Assembly (NCBI GenBank): GCA_023437365.1
Contig: JAEZGK010000034.1
Location: 1-25,004, forward strand
DNA length: 25,004 nt
Direction: 5' to 3'
Origin: Bacillota bacterium
GTDB lineage: Bacteria > Bacillota > Clostridia > Lachnospirales > Lachnospiraceae
The translations under genes were made by a program, and so were the position numbers. How positions within the stretch are numbered: the stretch's first letter is position 1; every line of letters starts with the position of its first letter. Under the pieces are notes generated by a model. It was not told the DNA's origin. It searched no databases and saw only the letters and a program-made list of their open reading frames with translations. Below are positions 1-7,515 of the stretch, piece by piece.

Positions 1-61
1 ATAAATATGATGTAACTATGAGTACCTTTTCTTCACTTGATATTTTAATATTTTGTGGCAT

Positions 62-118
62 AAAAAACACCCCCAGAGATAAACAATGATTTTATTTTTC
101 ATTGTCTACTCTGAGGGT
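62..118 (-). terminator. Rho-independent terminator of the S1-domain gene
   Basis: Read on the minus strand, an outer stem (109-117 with 70-78, nine pairs with one mismatch) encloses a perfect six-pair inner stem (100-105 with 84-88 plus one base) and an A/T-rich loop. It is followed by a run of six T (complement of 62-67). It lies about 90 bases past the stop of the S1-domain gene and should end that transcript. The remaining bases of 1-206 show no gene. Confidence 0.8.
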
Positions 119-206
119 AGCATATCATATTTCATTCGGTGCCCTTTTCATGATACTGTTTGTCTTTCTATTTTAGATTATTCCGGTGATAAAAATTCTA
201 CATTTT

Positions 207-1190
207 CTATAGCTTAATATTCTTCAGCAGAGCACCAAGTCCGGTAGTAGCCTCTTCTCCTGTGGAATAGGAGGAAGGAGCTTCTTCAACCTCCCCGAGA
301 ACCTCTTCCTTTTCTTCGACTGCCTTCATGCTCAGGCTGATCTTGCCGTCCTTGACCTCCAGAATTTTGACTGTAACGGTTTCCCCTTCCTTAATGACCT
401 CGTTCGGAGATTTGATTCTTCTTCCACATATCTGTGAGATATGAACAAGACCGCTTAAGCCCTCACCGATATTGACAAAGGCACCATAGGGAGCTATTTT
501 TTCAACCACACCTGTGGTTACCAGACCTGTCTGAAGACGAGAAATTTTGCTTCGTTTGTCCTTTAACTCCCTGTCACGTTCTACTTCCTTCGCGGACAGA
601 ACCAGCTTTTTATCCTCAGCGGAGACAGTGATAATGATTACATCCAATTCCTTGCCGACCCAGGCATCCAGATCCTCAACGTAACTTGTGGATAGCTGGG
701 AAGCTGGAATAAAGGCACGTATGCCATGAACAAAGGTCACCACACCGGCATTTACAGCCTGAGAGACCTTGATGTGCAGAATTTTTTTGCTATCCATATC
801 GTCTTTCAGCTTATCCCAAGCCAGGATATCGTCGGCACGTTTTCTGGAAAGAAGGATATGGCCCTTTCCGTCATCCTCACGGATTACAGTGGCAGAGAGG
901 GTTTCGCCAAGCTTTACGTCGGCTTTGATGGAAAAGCTGGGATCATTACTTAGTTCCTCCAGCTTTATGATACCCTCGGTATAATAACCAAGATCAAGGA
1001 TAACCTCAGCCTCGGAGATGCCGATTACGGTACCCTGCAGGATATCACCCTCCTGAATCTTTTTAAATGAGCGAGCGAGCTCCTCCTTAAAATCATCCAT
1101 AGAAGGGATAATCTCAGGGGCAACAGGCTCCGCTTCGATTTCACTTAAGTTAGCTTGATCCTCCATAGTCTCTTTCATTTCTTCACTCAT
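207..1190 (-). CDS. S1 RNA-binding domain protein (ribosomal protein S1-like), three S1 domains
   Basis: This 327-residue cytoplasmic protein binds RNA and probably acts in translation, like the short S1 homologues of Firmicutes. Three S1 (OB-fold) domains lie at about residues 47-120, 135-203 and 220-292. The third is the most canonical, with the GVVEKIAPYGAFVNI and GLVHISQI signatures and the KISLSMKA ending; the second is more divergent. The N-terminus is acidic and the C-terminus is low in complexity. The start at 1190 is chosen because a GGAGG lies 8 bases before it; two in-frame ATGs upstream (1205 and 1196) overlap or precede that site. The nuclease-like gene ends 63 bases upstream on the same strand, so the two are probably co-transcribed. 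It is shorter than the six-domain S1 of E. coli, so equivalence to essential S1 is not certain. Confidence 0.9.
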   Translation of the reverse strand: MSEEMKETMEDQANLSEIEAEPVAPEIIPSMDDFKEELARSFKKIQEGDILQGTVIGISEAEVILDLGYYTEGIIKLEELSNDPSFSIKADVKLGETLSATVIREDDGKGHILLSRKRADDILAWDKLKDDMDSKKILHIKVSQAVNAGVVTFVHGIRAFIPASQLSTSYVEDLDAWVGKELDVIIITVSAEDKKLVLSAKEVERDRELKDKRSKISRLQTGLVTTGVVEKIAPYGAFVNIGEGLSGLVHISQICGRRIKSPNEVIKEGETVTVKILEVKDGKISLSMKAVEEKEEVLGEVEEAPSSYSTGEEATTGLGALLKNIKL

Positions 1191-1253
1191 AATCATTTCC
1201 TCCATTTATAGCTTTTGTAATAGTTTGTACAGAAAGTACGCTTTCCAGTCTTG

Positions 1254-2000
1254 TCAGGATGCTCTTCGGTAGACAAAGGACCGCCCCTTTTTTCCGGATT
1301 TTTCAATGGCTCCGACATAATTCAAAACATGAAGTGCTATCTGTGATGCCTTTAAAGAGATACCGGACGCCTTCTTATAATCCTTTACCGTAAATTCCTC
1401 CTCCAGCTGTTCAGGAATAAGCTGTCTGTAACCTTCTTTTCCTTCAATAATAAACTCATCAATCAATTCTGTCGGTATACGGTCACTTCTGGTAGAGCCC
1501 TTCTTCTTATCTTCGCTCCAGCCGTTTAAAAGTCGGTATTCTTCCAGATCAATCATGAGAATCTTCAGTCTCAGATTGGGATTGACCAGATATTCTTTGA
1601 TCTTATACAACTCAGGAAAAATACTGTAGGGCTTGCCTGGTTTTGGTGACTTCCGGCGTGGACTAATCTCTCCGGTCTGTGGATTAACCCAGCGAAGCCA
1701 TTTGGTACTGGGGATAGGATATACGATCGTAACAGGGGCAAAGGCCAGAAAAGCCTGAAGCTTACGGCGCAGCTTATCAAAATTCCGAGTCTGTATCTCT
1801 ATAATTTCGTTGCCGGTACAGATATCGGCAACAAAGCCCCCAACCTTGATTTCGTGATTAAGGAGCTCAGGAGAAAGGTAATATTTTAATACAGAATGAA
1901 CTGTCTTTTCCCCTAGGGTACCGATCCCGTTCAAACCCTGCTGTTGGCCGATGATTACATCGCAAGCCTGCAGAAAGAGCTGCTTATCCATAGTTATCAA
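1254..2000 (-). CDS. Conserved hypothetical protein: PD-(D/E)XK nuclease-like fold plus C-terminal winged helix
   Basis: I do not recognise a named family. The 248-residue protein begins with a helix containing GEKTVH (Glu31). A strand carrying Asp59 (GGFVADI) follows, then IIEIQT with Glu68 and Gln70, then a basic helix (FDKLRRKL). This E...D...ExQ spacing is the layout of PD-(D/E)XK nucleases with Gln replacing the usual Lys. A basic middle segment (about 105-125) and a C-terminal helix-turn-helix-like part (about 203-245, TVKDYKKASGISLKAS) suggest nucleic acid binding. No signal peptide or membrane segment is seen. The start is a TTG at 2000 with AAGGGTG close upstream; an in-frame ATG at 1991 is the alternative. 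It precedes the S1-domain gene. The nuclease role is an inference. Confidence 0.75.
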   Translation of the reverse strand: MITMDKQLFLQACDVIIGQQQGLNGIGTLGEKTVHSVLKYYLSPELLNHEIKVGGFVADICTGNEIIEIQTRNFDKLRRKLQAFLAFAPVTIVYPIPSTKWLRWVNPQTGEISPRRKSPKPGKPYSIFPELYKIKEYLVNPNLRLKILMIDLEEYRLLNGWSEDKKKGSTRSDRIPTELIDEFIIEGKEGYRQLIPEQLEEEFTVKDYKKASGISLKASQIALHVLNYVGAIEKSGKKGRSFVYRRAS

Positions 2001-2070
2001 TCACACCCTTGTAAACAATCATTCCTTTAGCTTAGTATCAGTATAATAAAAATACGGTTATGAAATTCAT

Positions 2071-2099
2071 ATTATACTTATAGAAAGCATTCGCATAAA
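2071..2099 (-). promoter_or_regulatory. Probable sigma-A promoter of the nuclease-like gene and S1 gene
   Basis: On the minus strand there is a perfect -10 TATAAT (2071-2076) with a 17-base spacer to a weak -35 TTTATG (2094-2099). It lies about 70 bases before the start at 2000. The -35 matches only three of six consensus bases. Confidence 0.45.
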
Positions 2100-2140
2100 T
2101 TTAGGATAAATGATTTTATATGGGAATGCAAGTATTATCA

Positions 2141-3142
2141 TCAGCGGTATAGAATTTGAGTATAATAGCTGTGATATCTGCTTTCTGCATCATAAGCGAA
2201 GCCAACTCCGATATAACGATATCTGGAGGAAAGAATATTCCGACGTTGTTTCTCCGAGTTATAAATCGCATGACTTGAAAGAATGGCATCTCCATAACCA
2301 CCGATGATATTCTCGGAACATTCCCGATACCCGATGCCTTCAGCAAATAATCTGCTGCCGGGTGTCCTCAGCTCGGGATCGATATGACCGAAGAAGTCTT
2401 TTGCTGCCATCGACTCACTGTGCTTCCTGGCCGAGGCTGCTGCTGAAGAGGACCAGGAAAGAGGTGAAAGTCCATGGCGCTTGCGAATGGAATTCACTAG
2501 GTCATATGACATCTGTTCAATATTGTTTGTGACGATATCGGTATATTGTTTGGTAGTTACCTCTGAAACCGGAGTCTCCTCTTCCTTGGAGAGAACGTAA
2601 ATACCTGTCACCGTATGTGTTTCCAGCTGATCCATCAGGATTTTAGCTGTATAGGATTCCATCTCATAGGTCAGGACAGCAGCCTCGCTATAATTTTTTC
2701 CCAGAGCACGGTTGATCTGATTAATATTGTCACCGTAGCTGATATGATGGAAGCTAAAGTCTACGGAATCGGTGTAGAAACCCACAACCTTGTCATCCCG
2801 GACAGCGAGGAAGGCCATACGGGAATAATCATTATTATAGATGTAATAATCATCATTGCCTTCAGAGATATCGATGCGCCCCGGAGCTCCGAAGACTTTA
2901 ATTACCTGCCTGACGCTGTCGCCAAGGTGGAGAGATGCATCTCTGACAAGTAAGGTATCCTCTGAGAACGTCTCAGGATCGGCACTGACCGGAGTAACCG
3001 TGGGAGCGGCCACCGGATTAATTGCAATGGAGGCTTCCTGTGCAGCCTGATCCACCTGTCTGAAATGAAAGGCATAAAAACCGCCGAAAAGGATAAGACC
3101 GCCAATCAGACGGACTTTTTTGGAAAGTATGTATTTGAGCAT
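2141..3142 (-). CDS. Membrane-anchored CAP/SCP-domain protein (YkwD-like)
   Basis: This 333-residue protein has an N-terminal membrane segment (about 12-27) after a short basic stretch, so the rest is probably outside the cell. Residues about 65-190 resemble the CAP-associated N-terminal domain (LHLGDSVRQVIKVFGAPGRID, then MAFLAVRDDKVVGFYTDS). Residues about 210-333 form a CAP (cysteine-rich secretory protein/PR1) domain with RKRHGLSPLSW, ARKHSESM, FFGHID and SENIIGG, giving the usual His and Glu cavity residues. Such proteins occur widely in spore-forming Firmicutes; their biochemical role is mostly unsettled. The start at 3142 has AAAGGA seven bases upstream. A possible -10 TAGAAT lies at 3190-3195 on the minus strand. 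It is divergent from galE and probably transcribed separately. Confidence 0.88.
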   Translation of the reverse strand: MLKYILSKKVRLIGGLILFGGFYAFHFRQVDQAAQEASIAINPVAAPTVTPVSADPETFSEDTLLVRDASLHLGDSVRQVIKVFGAPGRIDISEGNDDYYIYNNDYSRMAFLAVRDDKVVGFYTDSVDFSFHHISYGDNINQINRALGKNYSEAAVLTYEMESYTAKILMDQLETHTVTGIYVLSKEEETPVSEVTTKQYTDIVTNNIEQMSYDLVNSIRKRHGLSPLSWSSSAAASARKHSESMAAKDFFGHIDPELRTPGSRLFAEGIGYRECSENIIGGYGDAILSSHAIYNSEKQRRNILSSRYRYIGVGFAYDAESRYHSYYTQILYR

Positions 3143-3279
3143 GGAGCATTCCTTTATGTATAAATCACGTTGATAAGGTATCTACTCAGATTCTAGCATA
3201 GGATAACAGGAATGGACTATGTGGAATACTGGAAGGAATCCCAGCGAATACCAACCTGACGCTTGTCGCAACATTATGG

Positions 3280-3307
3280 TTGCAAAATGGATAAATTAGG
3301 ATACAAT
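3280..3307 (+). promoter_or_regulatory. Likely sigma-A promoter of galE
   Basis: The -35 TTGCAA (3280-3285) and -10 TACAAT (3302-3307) are separated by 16 bases and end 32 bases before the galE start. A small inverted repeat, GCAAC-N6-GTTGC, ends in the -35 and could be an operator; that is speculative. Confidence 0.5.
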
Positions 3308-3339
3308 AGAGAAAGACAGATAAAAAGGAGATGCTTCAA

Positions 3340-4353
3340 ATGAAAATATTAGTAACGGGCGGTGCCGGATACATCGCCAGTCATACAAATCTTGAGCTTT
3401 TGAATGCGGGTTATGAAGTCGTAGCAGTAGATAATTTATGCAATTCCAGTATGGAAGCGGTGCACCGGGTCGAGAAGCTGGCAGGAAAGAAGTTAAGCTT
3501 TTATGAGAGGAGTATTCTGGAAAAGGATGAGCTTAGACAAATTTTTGCAACGGAGAAGCCGGATGCAGTCATTCATTTTGCTGGATTAAAAGCTGTAGGG
3601 GAATCCTGCTTAATACCGTTATCCTATTATCATAACAATATATCAGGAACAATTACACTCCTTGAGGTTATGCAGGAGTATAATGTGAAAAATCTGGTAT
3701 TCTCCTCTTCGGCAACGGTATATGGAGATCCGGAGACAGTTCCGGTAACGGAGGAATTTCCTTTGTCGGTCACAAATCCCTATGGCCGGACAAAGCTGAT
3801 GATAGAAGAGATGCTGAGAGATTTATTTAAATCGGACCCCACATGGAATATCGCTATCCTAAGATATTTTAATCCGATTGGAGCTCATGAGAGCGGTGAA
3901 ATCGGAGAGGACCCGAACGGGATACCCAATAATCTCGTACCCTATGTTGCTAAGGTTGCGACCGGAGCTCTGGAGAGAATTAATGTCTTTGGCAATGATT
4001 ATCCGACACCGGACGGAACCGGAATACGTGACTATATTCATGTGGTTGATCTGGCGTTGGGGCATATCAAAGCAATAGAGAAGCTGACATCGGATCCGGG
4101 ACTTGTCATCTATAACCTTGGTACAGGCATCGGTTACAGTGTTCTGGAGATCATCCATAATTATGAAAAAGCCTGCGGCAAAAAGCTGCCGTATGTTATA
4201 GCTCCGAGAAGACCCGGAGATATCGCAGCTACCTATGCGGATGCCTCGAAGGCATTGAGAGAGCTTGGCTGGAAGGCGGAACGGGGCATTGATAAGATGT
4301 GTGAGGATAGCTACAGATGGCAGAGCAAATACCCGAAGGGCTACAAGAATTGA
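3340..4353 (+). CDS. galE: UDP-glucose 4-epimerase
   Basis: This cytoplasmic NAD-dependent enzyme interconverts UDP-galactose and UDP-glucose, feeding the Leloir pathway and cell-surface polysaccharide synthesis. The 337-residue protein matches the usual GalE length. It starts with the Rossmann motif TGGAGYIAS, where the last Gly of GxxGxxG is Ala. The extended SDR catalytic residues are present in SSSATVYG and in YGRTK (Tyr and Lys), with RYFNPIGAH and the C-terminal YNLGTG following. The start at 3340 is preferred because AAAAGGAG (3323-3330) sits nine bases upstream; an ATG at 3331 directly touches that site. No other sugar genes lie nearby, so the substrate context is not defined. The last codons are part of a tandem duplication that continues past the stop. 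Confidence 0.96.
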   Translation: MKILVTGGAGYIASHTNLELLNAGYEVVAVDNLCNSSMEAVHRVEKLAGKKLSFYERSILEKDELRQIFATEKPDAVIHFAGLKAVGESCLIPLSYYHNNISGTITLLEVMQEYNVKNLVFSSSATVYGDPETVPVTEEFPLSVTNPYGRTKLMIEEMLRDLFKSDPTWNIAILRYFNPIGAHESGEIGEDPNGIPNNLVPYVAKVATGALERINVFGNDYPTPDGTGIRDYIHVVDLALGHIKAIEKLTSDPGLVIYNLGTGIGYSVLEIIHNYEKACGKKLPYVIAPRRPGDIAATYADASKALRELGWKAERGIDKMCEDSYRWQSKYPKGYKN

Positions 4354-4431
4354 AGGTAACGAGTATTTGCTCCGCAAATACCCGAAGTTCTACAAGAGCT
4401 GAAGGAGACGAGTATTTGCTCCGCAAGTATT
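4325..4431 (+). repeat. 49-bp tandem duplication spanning the galE 3' end, with hairpin units
   Basis: A 49-bp unit starting at 4325 recurs at 4374 and begins a third time at 4423. The two full copies differ at only a few positions. The first includes the last codons and stop of galE (KYPKGYKN); the second would encode KYPKFYKS and a stop in the same arrangement. Each unit boundary carries GTATTTGC-TCC-GCAAATAC (4363-4381), a perfect eight-pair hairpin, or its variant ending GCAAGTAT (4412-4430). The hairpins could act as weak terminators, but no T-run follows. Confidence 0.85.
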
Positions 4432-4569
4432 AATTCCAGTATTTTGTAGCTCTAAATTTTTGAGGTCTATATCTGGTGGATTCTGTGGAATGTGCTTATA
4501 TTTTTCTGATAATTTGAACAATATATTAGTGGATTGTTACAGAAAATTTACGAAATAATTGAAAAACTA

Positions 4570-4598
4570 TTGACATTATCACTAAAATTTGTTAATCT
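4570..4598 (+). promoter_or_regulatory. Strong orphan sigma-A promoter
   Basis: A consensus -35 TTGACA (4570-4575), a 17-base spacer and -10 TAATCT (4593-4598) point rightwards. No coding region of convincing length follows before the convergent DUF4846-CapA gene at 4761. Confidence 0.65.
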
Positions 4599-4604
4599 TG
4601 AAAA

Positions 4605-4735
4605 GGTTAGTACTGGAGAAGGTATTACCCAGAGGAAGAAGTTGGGGAAGCGAGAGGGTAGAAGATTTATAGAATAAGATTGACTAAAACGTATATCCAA
4701 GCGATATACCTTTTTGGTCAATCTTATTTGATTCT
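4605..4735 (+). ncRNA. Candidate small RNA ending in a nested hairpin
   Basis: The stretch downstream of the orphan promoter is purine-rich and then forms a nested structure. A perfect 12-pair stem (4673-4684 with 4717-4728) encloses a perfect seven-pair hairpin (4691-4697 with 4703-4709, GTATATC/GATATAC). No gene starts here with a good ribosome binding site; the only frame is an 11-codon TTG frame, judged unlikely. No clear T-run follows, so the 3' end is uncertain. The hairpin could instead be a terminator for one or both convergent genes. Classing it as a small RNA is an inference from promoter plus structure. Confidence 0.35.
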
Positions 4736-4760
4736 ATGAGCTGTATTACTGCTTCCTAGC

Positions 4761-6875
4761 CTACCGCTGAGCTACTTCATCGGCTGTGAACCAGGGCCCT
4801 AATACCTGCTTTGCCAATTGGAAGATCTCGTAATAATTCATGGGGCCATTTTCGGCAATCTCGGAGACCCCGTGGAGGTTCGCAAGAGCAGGAGTATAAT
4901 CCGTTAATTGATACAGGGCATAGTGATAATCTGCCGGACCGTTTTCATAATGAGTAATAATAGGGGTAATTCCGGCTCGACTGATGTGCGTGCCGCTGCT
5001 ATCCTTAGTAATCGTAACTTCTGCCATGCCACCCAGCATTCTGGGGGCCTCCCGCTGGTAAGACAGGAAATTACCGAGGGAGTAATAGACCAGCATCCTA
5101 TGGCCACCTTCCTCGCCAACCCATTCCACCGGTTCCAGCACATGGGGATGAGCACCGATGACAAGATCGACGCCCGCTTGATAAAAGAATTCCTTTAGAT
5201 CCTTCTGCATAGAGGTAGGTTTATATACGTATTCCGTGCCCCAATGGGGGAATACAATCGTAAAATCCGCTTCCTTTTCGGCAAGGGCAATATCCTGCGC
5301 CATCTTCTTCTTGTCCAGCATATTTACAAGATAGGGCTGATCCTTCGGAAGCTTTTTGCCATTTAGGCTGAAGGTATAATTCAACATAGCGATTTTGATA
5401 CCATTTTTCTCTATAACACAGATTTTTTTCGCAGCCTTGGCTGTCTCATTGATTCCGAGCACTCTGACAGTGGGCTTGGTCTTCCAATAGTCAAAAGTGT
5501 TCTTCAGTCCTTCTACCCCTTTATCAAGTGTATGATTGGTTGCCGATAATACGACATCAAAGCCGGCATCGATCAGAGCATCACCGATCTGCGTGGGGGA
5601 GTTGAATGAGGGATAACCGCTATAGCCTAAGGCTTTTCCTCCAAAGATGGTCTCTTGATTGACCACGGCGATGTCTGCAGCACTGATTTCTTCCTTTAGA
5701 TTGGCATAAAGATGGTCATAGCTGCAGGTTCCGTCCTCATACATACCGCTGGCTATGACCTCCCGGTGAATTAGATTGTCCCCTACCGCAAGTAGGGTTA
5801 CCTGGGAAGAGGTATTTTGATCCGTGTCAGCTGCTTCGGACCATGCCGGAACAGCTGAGCTTTCCTCTAGAGACTGATAGGGGAAGAAATCAAATCGGTA
5901 TAGGGAATCCTCCTCGAACTGCCAGGCGGGGGTATCAAATGGAAAGGTGATTTCCGAAGCATAATACCATGGGTCCTCAGGATGAAGGGGATTCTTCAGT
6001 ACATGAAAATCCTGCGCCGGCATGTAACCCTGAGCCAGAAGGTAACATTTGCTACCCTTTGCATCCACGGCCATGTCTACGACCACGACGCAATGTCCCG
6101 GAGAACCTCCTTGAAGAAACAGGTCACCGGGCATCAGCTCATCCTTCGTGATCCGGTCGCATTCCGAGGACAGAGACAAAGTGCCTGCATAAGCAAACAC
6201 CATATCCAGATAATTCAAGAATTCCTCGTAGGAAGCATCATAGGCTTTGGTCTTGGACCAGCGGACCTCATTGCCGTCCACTTTAATTCGGTTTCCCTCA
6301 CGCCACTTAGTATATTCCATATAAAAACCGTTGGTCAGATGAAATGCGATTTTATCATAATCACCGACGGACCAGTAATATTCGGCAAAAATACGGATTG
6401 CGGAATCGGCACATTGCTGCAAATCACGGTTGCTTAAGCTTAAATCAAAAACGGCAGCGTGAAGCTTCTGATTGGGCTTTGGACGCCCGTTATACAGCAG
6501 GACCTCGCTTCCGGCTTCCTTTAAGGAAAGATTACGCAAAAAGGTAATCAGCTCTTTGCTCCCGGAGGTTGGGCGGTTATAGCCGGAGGGAGGATTAATT
6601 CGGCCCTCCAGAGTCATGCTGTCATCGTTATAGAAGGAATATACCGTAGGAGTAGGTGCAGCAGAGATAGGGTCAGAAGCGTTTGAAGCTTCTTTGGAGG
6701 GTGTATCGGTCGGACTGGCTGCTCCTGTTACTGAAGCAGCAGGTGCAGGAGTCTCAGCAAATAATTCTGATTTTTGCCGGCATCCTCCCAGCAGTGCAGC
6801 CATAACGAAAAGAAAAAGTGCAGTCCGGAGTATTCGGGTATTCATTTTATGATAAAAGAGAAATCTTTGATTCAT
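4761..6875 (-). CDS. Lipoprotein with N-terminal DUF4846 and C-terminal CapA-like domain
   Basis: This 704-residue lipoprotein has a lipobox LLGGC (lipidated Cys32) and then a Ser/Thr/Pro/Ala-rich linker to about residue 80. Residues about 88-328 match DUF4846: INPPSGYNRP, QQCADSAIR, YAGTLSLSSE, GDLFLQGGSPGHCVVVVD, LAQGYMPAQDFHVL and PWYY. Residues about 358-630 form a CapA-type calcineurin-like metallophosphoesterase domain: LLAVGDNLIH, VVNQETIF, LSATNHTLDKG, FPHWGTEY, GAHPHVLEPV and YYSLGNFLS. CapA relatives act in poly-gamma-glutamate capsule synthesis or cell-wall metabolism, but no capBC genes are nearby, so the substrate is unknown. The start at 6875 is chosen for AGGAG seven bases upstream; the longer frame from 6947 would begin almost at the predicted transcription start. 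Probably monocistronic. Confidence 0.9.
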   Translation of the reverse strand: MNQRFLFYHKMNTRILRTALFLFVMAALLGGCRQKSELFAETPAPAASVTGAASPTDTPSKEASNASDPISAAPTPTVYSFYNDDSMTLEGRINPPSGYNRPTSGSKELITFLRNLSLKEAGSEVLLYNGRPKPNQKLHAAVFDLSLSNRDLQQCADSAIRIFAEYYWSVGDYDKIAFHLTNGFYMEYTKWREGNRIKVDGNEVRWSKTKAYDASYEEFLNYLDMVFAYAGTLSLSSECDRITKDELMPGDLFLQGGSPGHCVVVVDMAVDAKGSKCYLLAQGYMPAQDFHVLKNPLHPEDPWYYASEITFPFDTPAWQFEEDSLYRFDFFPYQSLEESSAVPAWSEAADTDQNTSSQVTLLAVGDNLIHREVIASGMYEDGTCSYDHLYANLKEEISAADIAVVNQETIFGGKALGYSGYPSFNSPTQIGDALIDAGFDVVLSATNHTLDKGVEGLKNTFDYWKTKPTVRVLGINETAKAAKKICVIEKNGIKIAMLNYTFSLNGKKLPKDQPYLVNMLDKKKMAQDIALAEKEADFTIVFPHWGTEYVYKPTSMQKDLKEFFYQAGVDLVIGAHPHVLEPVEWVGEEGGHRMLVYYSLGNFLSYQREAPRMLGGMAEVTITKDSSGTHISRAGITPIITHYENGPADYHYALYQLTDYTPALANLHGVSEIAENGPMNYYEIFQLAKQVLGPWFTADEVAQR

Positions 6876-6955
6876 AGCAATTCTCCTGTCTTTAAATTTA
6901 TGAAACGTAGGCTGTGGCAGAAAATCATCCTTTCTATAGAATGACATCCGGGTTT

Positions 6956-6984
6956 ATTATATCATGAGACCGCTGATTAATCCA
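6956..6984 (-). promoter_or_regulatory. Likely promoter of the DUF4846-CapA lipoprotein gene
   Basis: On the minus strand there is a perfect -10 TATAAT (6956-6961), with a poor -35 TGGATT (6979-6984) 17 bases away. Transcription would start near 6949 and leave a leader of about 75 bases before the preferred start at 6875. Confidence 0.45.
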
Positions 6985-7044
6985 TCCTGTATGGGTAATA
7001 ATATTCTTAATGATTACAGTTCTCACTTTGTGTAAGGAAATACT

Positions 7045-7073
7045 TTGACAAAGCAAAAATCCCATGGTATACT
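7045..7073 (+). promoter_or_regulatory. Sigma-A promoter P1 of the T-box/metG transcript
   Basis: A consensus -35 TTGACA (7045-7050), a 17-base spacer and -10 TATACT (7068-7073) lie directly before the T-box leader. Confidence 0.75.
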
Positions 7074-7103
7074 TTGACATAAACACAGGGAATTAAGTAA
7101 TTT
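7074..7103 (+). promoter_or_regulatory. Possible second promoter P2 of metG, abutting P1
   Basis: A second TTGACA (7074-7079) starts directly after the P1 -10 box. It has an 18-base spacer to TAATTT (7098-7103). Use of P2 would compete with P1 for polymerase; whether it is active cannot be told from sequence. Confidence 0.35.
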
Positions 7104-7471
7104 TCGGATAACTTAACGGATAAAACTGAATATTATTTGAAAGGCAATGAAAAGAAGAGTACACTGTCCAACACTCAACAGAGAACCCCGGAAAGCTGAG
7201 AAGGGGAGAGAGATGATAAGTCTGACTTCACGACAGAAGTTTGTTTCAGACAGCGGAAGATGGTCTTGGAGCTGCGCACCGAGGAGAAGTCTTAGGCTGC
7301 GACGGGGGCAACCGTTATATTGCTGAGCTGTATGCAGACAGGACTGACTCGCATAACTGTCCAGGATTGCCGGCAGCAACAAAGGCCTTTATCGCAAGAT
7401 AAAAGCGAATTAAAGTGGTACCACGGGAGCTTCTCTCGTCTTTAAAGAGATTTAAGGATGGGAGTTTTTTT
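7080..7471 (+). ncRNA. T-box riboswitch leader of metG
   Basis: The leader shows the T-box layout. A stem I region includes GAAGAGTAC (about 7153-7161), CAGAGAACCCC and the matching GGGG side. The conserved T-box sequence TGGTACCACGG lies at 7416-7426, differing from the TGGNACCGCG consensus at one base. A 14-pair intrinsic terminator (7433-7446 with 7451-7464, loop GAGA) is followed by seven T (7465-7471). An ATG followed by A at 7213-7215 in the 3' part of stem I is a plausible methionine specifier, fitting the downstream enzyme. Uncharged tRNA-Met would stabilise the antiterminator and switch on metG. The 5' end is set by the predicted promoters. Confidence 0.85.
7433..7471 (+). terminator. 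T-box regulated intrinsic terminator
   Basis: CTCTCGTCTTTAAA pairs with TTTAAGGATGGGAG across a GAGA loop, including G-U pairs, and is followed by seven T. The 5' arm lies just after the T-box sequence, so antiterminator and terminator compete. Confidence 0.85.
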
Positions 7472-7515
7472 ATGCAAAAAATATAATGAGTAAGTATAGA
7501 AAGGAATGATTCAGC

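Noticed and set aside
3859..4377. 172-codon frame antisense to galE
   Set aside because: It lies inside a clear galE coding region and has no recognisable domain.
5982..6437. 151-codon frame antisense to the DUF4846 region
   Set aside because: It is a mirror of conserved DUF4846 coding sequence and encodes nothing recognisable.
6875..6947. Longer N-terminus of the DUF4846-CapA lipoprotein
   Set aside because: The upstream ATG has no ribosome site, lies at the predicted transcription start, and would place 24 residues before a normal lipoprotein signal.
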